A stretch of DNA of 64,000 nucleotides from Macrostomum hystrix (Eukaryota; Platyhelminthes; Macrostomidae), in NCBI GenBank assembly GCA_950097015.1, contig CATNEN010000002.1, positions 3,937,001 through 4,001,000 of the forward strand, given 5' to 3'. This document shows positions 52,501-61,500 of the stretch, piece by piece. A program made the translations under genes and the position numbers. Each line of letters starts with the position of its first letter. The first letter of the stretch is position 1. Below the pieces are notes generated by a model. That model made no database searches. It was not told the DNA's origin and was given only the letters and a program-made list of their open reading frames with translations.

Positions 52501-55500
52501 GTCCAAACAACGGCCGTAGTAACCCACAGTGTGATTGGTCCATTGCTGGCACTTCTCCTGTGTAATCACGTGCAGTGCAGCTTCGACCTCTCTCTTAAAA
52601 ATGTGCATCCGCCAGGCATGCAGAGTCAGGTTCGCAGCAGCAGCAGCTTGCCGATTAGAGAGCTCGTGCTGAATAGCGGGAACTGACAGTGCCCTCTTCA
52701 CTGATGCCTTCAGGGAAGACCCTGCGCGCTCAGTTGGGTTGAGATACGGAGAGTACGGTGGCAATTGATAGGTGCTGTGTTGCGGTGAAAGTCCAGGGAC
52801 TTGAAGGTGAGCGCGGGCCCCATCAAAGATCGCCACCCACTCAGCCTCCACCAGGACATCCAGCTCTACTAAGAAGTCTGCAAAATTTTGAGCTCGAAAA
52901 CCTCCCTCCATCAGCGCATAGTGAACAAGTCCCCATTGCGGAGATATGGCCAAGCAGAGAGTCAGGTTTTGTCCGCGCTGGCCACATACCGTTCTCACCG
53001 CAGGCTGGCCTCGATATGCCCATCCTTGAGTTCTCGCCGTCCACAGGTTCAGCCCGAACTCATCGAGAAAAATCTGGTTCCTGTCGTGTCCTTCGTTCAT
53101 CATCCACTGTGCGTACTCACATCTCGCCGCCTTCACAACTGGGTCGTTCCAATCAAACGTAATCTGCCTAGCCAGCTTCAAAGTCACCAGCTGTTTGTCA
53201 AGTGCTCGACTTATGGTTGAGACATGAGGAAGTTGACCTTCATTGCCAAGTTGCATCAGATGGTTCCGCATCATTTGTAATGTCGCGGACGGGTTTGCCT
53301 CGAGGAACTCGATGATTGACTCAATCTGCTGCTCTTGCAGTTTCTTCGGACGGCCACCTGCTGATGGAAACTTCTCAATGCGCCCGGTTTGAACGTAGGT
53401 GTCGACAATCGTTTTGGCTGTCTTTCTCTTGATCCCAAGGATATCGGCCAGTTGTTTCCAATCGCGGCCTTCTTCAACAGCCAAGGCTAATCGCCTGCGG
53501 TCTTCGTTTGACACTGGATGGTAGGGGCCTCGGTTCATCTTCGACTGTTTTGCCGGGTTCGGAATGGAAGATAGGCCTATGCGTTGCTGTAGCTTTAGTG
53601 GTAGCAAAAGCGAACTGTCAATTGGGTGTTAACTATGGTAGGAACAGTACACTCGGTCTCTAGTCTAGGGGACGAAATGTTTTACAAACTGGATGAACCG
53701 TTTTGCGTGAAAACGGTTGTCTATGGTATGATCTAAATTTAGCTCCCATTAAGAAAGCATTTGTGGACGAAAGGTTTTGCAGTTTGGACGAATTCAATCG
53801 CAAAAAAGTACGAGTATATTAACAGTTTGCTGTATTCAAAACACCTAAAAATATAGCGCTTTTACCAACCGTTTTTACCATTTTAACTCTTCATTATAGA
53901 AGATCCCTCAATATATCAGGCTGCCCCTCGATAAACCATGCGACCCTCTCGGAAAGTAATGCAACCCCTTCGAAAATACACTGTAACCCTTTCGATAAAT
54001 AGTGCTACCCCCCGAACATTTATGCAAGCCAGTTGATAAGTCATTCTACCCCCGGATAAATTATGCTTCCACCTCGAGAATTCATGCTTTTCATTAATAA
54101 TTCATTATTTCACGTAAAATTGCATGACTCCCGCTCAATAACTCATGCTGGCTCCTCGATATTCAACGCTTTTCCCTCGACAATTCAAGATACTAAATTG
54201 ATAGTAACAGTTTTTTTCCTCAATAATTCATGGCACATGGTCGATATTTCAAGCTCTCTCTTCGATAGTTTTTGCTATCCCTAAAAAATCCATGCTACCA
54301 CTTTGTTATATCATGCTCTTCCTGGACCTTGCTACCCACTCAATGATTTATGCTTTTCACACGATAATTCAGGCTACCCCATTGATAATTCAGGCCCCGT
54401 TGATAATTCATACATTTCCCACGTTAATTCATACTTCAAAGCGTTAATACATGCTACCCCCTCAATAACTTATTCTACCCTCTCTAAAAGGCATACTTTT
54501 TTCTCGATAATTCATGCTTCGCCCTTAAAAATTCTTTATTTTCCCTCGCTACATCATGCTTCTCTCCGTTAACTGATAGCTTCCCTCCGTTAATTGGTAG
54601 TTTCCCTCCGTTAACTGATAGTTTCCCTCCGTTAACTGATAGTTTCCCTCCGTTAACTGATAGCTTCCCTCCGTTAACAGATAGTTCCCCTCCGTTAACT
54701 GATAGTTTCCCTCCGTTAACTGATAGTTTCACTCCGTTAACTGATAGTTTCCCTCCGTTAACTGATAGTTTCCCTCCGTTAACTGATAGTTTCCCTCTGT
54801 TAACTGATAGTTTCACTCCGTTAACTGATAATTTCACTCCGTTAACTGATAGTTTCCCTCTGTTAACTGATAGTTTCACTCCGTTAACTGATAGTTTCCC
54901 TCCGTTAACTGATAGTTTCCCTCCGTTAATTGATAGTTTCCCTCCGTTAACTGATAGTTTCCCTCCGTTAATTGATAGTTTCCCTCCGTTAACTGATAGT
55001 TTCCCTCCGTTAACTGATAGTTTCCCTCCGTTAACTGATAGTTTCCCTCCGTTAATTGATAGTTTCCCTCCGTTAACTGATAGTTTCCCTCCGTTAATTG
55101 ATAGTTTCCCTCCGTTAACTGATAGTTTCCCTCCGTTAACTGATAGTTTCCCTCCGTTAACTGATAGTTTCCCTCCGTTAATTGATAGTTTCCCTCCGTT
55201 AACTGATAGTTTCCCTCCGTTAACTGATAGTTTCCCTCCGTTAATTGATAGTTTCCCTCCGTTAACTGATAGTTTCCCTCCGTTAACTGATAGTTTCCCT
55301 CCGTTAACTGATAGTTTCCCTCCGTTAATTGATAGTTTCCCTCCGTTAACTGATAGTTTCCCTCCGTTAACTGATAGTTTTCCTCCGTTAACTGATAGTT
55401 TCCCTCCGTTAACTGATAGTTTCCCTCCGTTAACTGATACTTTCCCTCCGTTAACTGATAGTTTCCCTCCGTTAACTGATAGTTTCCCTCCGTTAACTGA

Positions 55501-58500
55501 TAGTTTCCCTCCGTTAACTGATAGTTTCCCTCCGTTAACTGATAGTTTCCCTCCGTTAATTGATAGTTTCCTATGTTAGTTTCAAGTTAGTGCTCGATCA
55601 GTCTTCGTCGTACAAATAATTAATATTATAAATTAAATATTTTTAATCCAGTAACGCTTAAAGCAATGCTCAAAAAATATAAATTATAAGTGAATTGCGT
55701 TCTTCTAAGTGAAGCCTCCACCCTAGACCCTCTTGGGGGTAAAAGGATTGGAGCAGCCAATCAGCGCGACTCGCGCCCGAGACGCCTTGACCCCCAGTCT
55801 ATAAAGTTGGAGCCAAGTCAGACTTTCTGTAGTTTAGGAGGCCAATAAACCTGAGCACACTCGCCACAGCCATGCCACTCTCGCCAGCCGCCATCATTGC
55901 CTTGCTGTGTATCGCAGCTTTGGTGCCCTCGTGCGTCGGTGCCTTTGGTGCCCTCGGCGCCATCAAATGGGAGGGCAACTGGGCCTACGACTGCTACTTC
56001 CCCTCCTCCTTCTTTGATGTCTTGAACACAACAGCCAGCGAATGCTGCATGGCCTGCAAGAAGACGGCCATCTGCACCCACTACACATGGAAGCCCGCGG
56101 ACGATGAGCCTTCTAGATTCCTCTGCCATCTCAGGGAGGGCCGTTTCGAAAAGTCTGACGCCGCCTTGGGCGACGCCGTCCTCATCAACGGTTTCCGCCC
56201 AGTCTGCGGAGTGATAAGGCGGATTTCCCTTCAGCAGATACGGGAGATATTAAAATGCGTTTGGAGAGGCGTACAGGCTTACGAGCTGTGTCGAAATCTC
56301 GAAGAACTCCTGCCGCAGAGTTGCTTTTAAGCTCTTTTTGGTTACGCGCATTAAAATAGGGAGAAAAATAGAGTTAAGTGTCACTGCATCGCTGTTATCA
56401 CTATTCTACGAGTAATAAACCCTAGAGAAAGAAATTGAGGATTGTTGCAATCGCTGTTACTCGTAAATTCAGAAATAAATAATTAAATGATGGCTAATTA
56501 CTTTTTTCTTTGCAAATTTAAATGTTTCTTTCGAGTAGAAAAGTAGGTTACAAAGAAATAAATTGTTTTAAGTGTACGAAACAGCCGTATTATTATTTTA
56601 ATTAAGGGTTTTTCAAGCACAGTAGCCAGCACCATTTGTTCGATATTTTGAAAGCAGAAGATTTCAACATAAGAAAACATGAAAGTAAATAGTAGAGCTC
56701 AATAAAGTAATGTCCGTTGGTAGCATCTGGTATTAGGTGAATGGCATGAGGTTTATAAAGAAAAGCATTATATTTCCAGGAGATGTATTAATGTATTAAG
56801 TAATGTGTTAAGTAATGTATTAAGTAAATGACATAATATTTATGAAGAAAAAGAGTTAGATTTCCAAGAAAAAGCAAGAGACTTCCGGGGTATAGCATAA
56901 TGTTCCCAGGGGATACTATTATTAATAGATGTGGGAGCATGAATAATCCAGTAGGAAACATTAATTATCAAGAAGGAAACATTTACTATCTATGGAAAAG
57001 CATGAATTATCCAGGGAAGCATGAAATAACGAGGGAAAATCATGAATTATCGAGGGGAAAGCATGGCTTTTCGAAGTGGCAGCATGAATTGTCGATGGGG
57101 TATCACAGATTATCAATAGGGAAGCATTTATAATCAATGGGGTTGCATGATTTTTCAAGGGAAAAGCATGCTTTTTTATGGGGAAACATTTATCGGGGGA
57201 GGTAATATAAATTATTGAGGGGTAGAATAAATAATTGAGGTTAGGCATAAATGATCGAGACGGAAAGATGAATTAACGGAGGGAAACTATCAATTAACGG
57301 AGGGAAACTACCAATTAACGGAGGGAAACTATCAGATAACGGAGGGAGAAGCATGATGTAGCTAGGGAAAATAAAGAATTTTTAAGGGCGAAGCATGAAT
57401 TATCGAGAAAAAAGTATGCCTTTTAGAGAGGGTAGAATAAGTTATTGAGGGGGTAGCATGTATTAACGCTTTGAAGTATGAATTAACGTGGGAAATGTAT
57501 GAATTATCAACGGGGCCTGAATTATCAATGGGGTAGCCTGAATTATCGTGTGAAAAGCATAAATCATTGAGTGGGTAGCAAGGTCCAGGAAGAGCATGAT
57601 ATAACAAAGTGGTAGCATGGATTTTTGAGGGATAGCAAAAACTATCGAAGAGAGAGCTTGAAATATCGACCATGTGCCATGAATTATTGAGGAAAAAAAC
57701 TGTTACTATCAATTTAGTATCTTGAATTGTCGAGGGAAAAGCGTTGAATATCGAGGAGCCAGCATGAGTTATTGAGCGGGAGTCATGCAATTTTACGTGA
57801 AATAATGAATTATTAATGAAAAGCATGAATTCTCGAGGTGGAAGCATAATTTATCCGGGGGTAGAATGACTTATCAACTGGCTTGCATAAATGTTCGGGG
57901 GGTAGCACTATTTATCGAAAGGGTTACAGTGTATTTTCGAAGGGGTTGCATTACTTTCCGAGAGGGTCGCATGGCTTATCGAGGGGCAGCCTGATATATT
58001 GAGGGATCTTCTATAATGAAGAGTTAAAATGGTAAAAACAGCTACAGCTAACTGTTAATAGTAAGAGCTATTGATTAGCTCCTGTCAAAGCAAATATTTT
58101 TGCTTAATTGCTCTTGTCGCTCGGAGAAAATAAAAACTTTTTTTGTGTGCAGCAGCAACTTTTATTCGATACAAAACTGAGTAAAGACTTTTCGAGCATT
58201 TCTGCCAGCGTTTTTTAGAAAAGAAATATATTAAAAGACTTTGAGCAAAGCCATTAGCGTAGCTCATTTTACATTTTAACTTTTTCAAGTATTCTTGCAA
58301 ACAATATGCAATAGGATTAAAAAACTAACGAACATATTAGCACCGATGCAATCTAATAAAACAGACAGTGTCCGGCCCAATTTTTAATTTAACCTTGTTT
58401 ATCCTTTTGAAAGCAATAGGAAAACTCGTTTTTCGAATATTTAATACAAAATTAGCATCGAGACAGAATAATGAAATTTGATCAGTCTAATTCTAGGATT

Positions 58501-61500
58501 AATTGGCACTTTTTGGTAAAATCGCGATAAAAAGGATAAATGGCTCAAACGGGTAGAGCGCCACAACAGTATTAATACATATATACAAACTCAAGATATT
58601 TAGTATAGTAGGAAGGAAGATACGCAGATTTTTCACTGACGCTCACGATTATTTTTTGTTGTCGATGCTGAAGCTGAAGCTCATGTAGCAAAACGATTTG
58701 AAACAAGTCTGCCATCTGAAACATGTCACAGATATGCCGATATGTATCGAAAATTTAATAGCTTGTCCAGAAATGTGTCGAAAAAAGTGCTTCGATTTCC
58801 TCCGATATGTATCTAAAAAGTTTCAATCATCCCCGATATGTATTAAAGATAATGAAATAAGCCTTTTATAACATCTTAGATGGGACGCGTGCCTTGGCGA
58901 TCTTGGCCGCTCGCGTCAGCAGTTAGACAGCGCCCTTGCACAATGGACTCTCTACGAAGAGGGCGCCGACCAAGTCGACCGCTGGCTGCGGGACTATCGG
59001 GCTCAGCTGGAAGGCGAACCGGCTGACGGCAGCGCGCAGAGCCTGGCGGAGAAGCGCGCCCAGGCTGAGCGATTGCGCAATCTCCAGAGCGCATTGCGGG
59101 GCCATCAGCCGGCAGTGCGCGGACTGGCCGACAAGGCGGCCGCGATGCTGGAGTCTCAGGAGCCGTCTGAGGCCACGGAGGGCGTTCAGAAGATGGTGCA
59201 AGAATTCGAGGCGCTCGATGCCGAGGTCGCAGCCAGGTGAAAATACCTGCCATTGTCCTAAAACAGAGTGACAGACTGGGTGGTGAAGTGCTTGGAATAG
59301 AGTGACAGATTTGATCTGGAGTGCTTGGAATAGAGTGACAGATCGGATATAGAGTGCTTGGAATAGAGTGACAGATTTGATCTAGAGTGCTTGGAATAGA
59401 GTGACAGATTTGATCTAGAGTGCTTGGAATAGAGTGACAGATTTGATCTAGAGTGCTTGGAATAGAGTGAGAGACTTGGTAGTGGGAGCCAGATAATACT
59501 GACAAATAATCCACATTCGCTTCGCGGACAGGCTTCGCGACGCGGACCGTCGTCTTCGGGATCATCAGCAGTTCAAGGAGGTCGCCGCCGAAGCAGCGGA
59601 ATGGCTGGAGGCGGCGCGCGATCGTCTGGCACCGGACGGCGTCGCCGACGGCCAGCAGCTGCGCACGGATCGGCAGAGCCTGGAGGCGCGCGCCCAGCTC
59701 CTCCGTGACACAGTGGACGGTCGTCCAGTCGGTGAGGAGAAGCTTCGCCGAGTTGAGGAGCGAGCCAAGCTCGCCGCCGAGGGTAGCAACCCGGCTGGTC
59801 GCAGGCAGATCGAGGACGAAGTGGCGGCTCTGAATAAAGCGATGAAAGACCTCATGGCTGAGTGCCAGGCTCAGTCTGGACAGGTTGGCGCACTTAATAA
59901 GCATCTTTTTCCTGATTTCCCCAGTGTTTTAAGCAGAAAAGCACGTTTTAGCCTACTAATAGTAAAAGATAAGTGTTTTAAATCACTTTTTTGTTTCTAG
60001 TTTCTAATAAACACAACAATCCGGTTTTTAAGCGTGGGGTTAGTGGCAGAATGGTAACGCATGCGACTCCAGTACCCAGGTGTCAGAGTTCGAATCCTCA
60101 AAGGGTTGTGTAATTTAAGTTTAATTAGTCAAGGGCCAACCATCTAGGCAGTGTTAGTGTACACAAATGGAAAAAGACAGGCTAGATGTTTACACACATT
60201 TGAGTGGGCCTGTGTTACATATGCGTATTTGACGCAATATTGCCGATATGTATCGAAAAACTTATAAAAACTACCCGGCTAACGCACCTGCGCAGGTCTC
60301 GGGCCTGAACAAACGCTGGTCGGAATTCGACGCCCAGTTGGACGCGCTGAACGCCTGGCTGGCGGACCGAGAAGCTCGCGTCCGGCACGAGCCCGGCGTT
60401 GATCTGGACGACAAGCGTCGACTCGCTGCCGCACAAGAATCTCTCGAAGCTGAAATCAGCGACAAGCAGGCCGACCTCGAGGCTCTCTCGGAGCTATCCT
60501 CCGACCTGCTGCAGGACAGCGGCGTTGACCTTCGGGTCAGCACCCAGCTGGCCAAGACTGGCGCGCGCTACCACGCCCTAGAAGCCCTGGCACGCGAACA
60601 CGCCCAGAAGCTGCGCTCGCACGCCGACGATCACGCCGAATTCGAGCGCAACGCCGTCGAGGCTGAGCGTTGGATTAGCGCCGCGGCCGAACGACTGGCC
60701 GCTGCCGAGCGCGATTCGGGCGAGGCTGACAAATATGAACTGCAGCGCCAGCTGGACAGGTGACATTTTTCATTTTTTAATTTTATGAAAAAAACATATG
60801 TGAATATAAGGATTCGAACTCTCGTCTCCCCAAACTCGACTACTTTTTAATTGTAAACTTTTGTTTTTCAATTTCTTATTCACTCTACTAATAGTAGAAA
60901 TATATGGAAACGCTTTTTTCTTCCCTAGAGTCAACGACTTGTCGCTAACTAAGGAAGAAGGCCAGGTGCTGCTGCAGGCCGCCGGGCACTGGGCGGACAA
61001 GACCGAGCAGAACACTGCCCAGCAGGGCCGGCCGGCCATTCGCAATCGCTTGGCCGAGCTTCAGCGTCGCTGGGACACCTTCACCCGCGAGCTGCTCGAC
61101 GCTAGAGCAGCTGTTGATCGACGCCAGATGCAGTGGGCCGAGCACGACGACACGGTGGACCGAGTGCAGCGCTGGCTGGCGGATCAGGTAGGACACGGAT
61201 TAGTCCCGAAATTGCATCGCTGAAAAAATTTACTCCTCTTAAAAATCATCGATTTCTCCCCGCAGTCATCCCGGCTGCGCGAGCAACCGCTGCCAGCCGA
61301 TCTGGCAGAGAAGCGCGCCGCCGTCCAGCGCGCCCGCGAGACCCAGCAGGCGGTGACCGCCTACCGCCCTGTGCTCGAATCCGCCGCCGCCGGCTGCCGT
61401 CGCCTCGGACGTCCAGCCGACCAACTTCTGGCTGACTACGACGCTTTGGTTCAACTGGCCGCCGACGCAGCCACTGCCGCAGATTCTGTCCAAGAGCGCC

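Larger units (their letters stand above)
51990..54640. repeat. Left arm of large inverted repeat (interrupted by a transposon)
   Basis: From TTTTTTAATCCTATTG at about 51991 to about 54640 this matches, in reverse complement, 57271-58325, except for the transposon at 52242-53816 and a ~40-bp difference just after it. Shared landmarks include GAGCTAATCAATAGCTCTTA, CTCGATATTCAACGCTTTTC and CCACTTTGTTATATCATGCT. Confidence 0.93.

Noticed and set aside
54063-54572. ORFs shared by both inverted-repeat arms (also 57362-57847 minus)
   Set aside because: They translate degenerate minisatellite units, and the left copy is frame-broken.
60034-60110. Functional tRNA gene
   Set aside because: A and B boxes are good but acceptor and T stems do not pair, and no T-run terminator follows.
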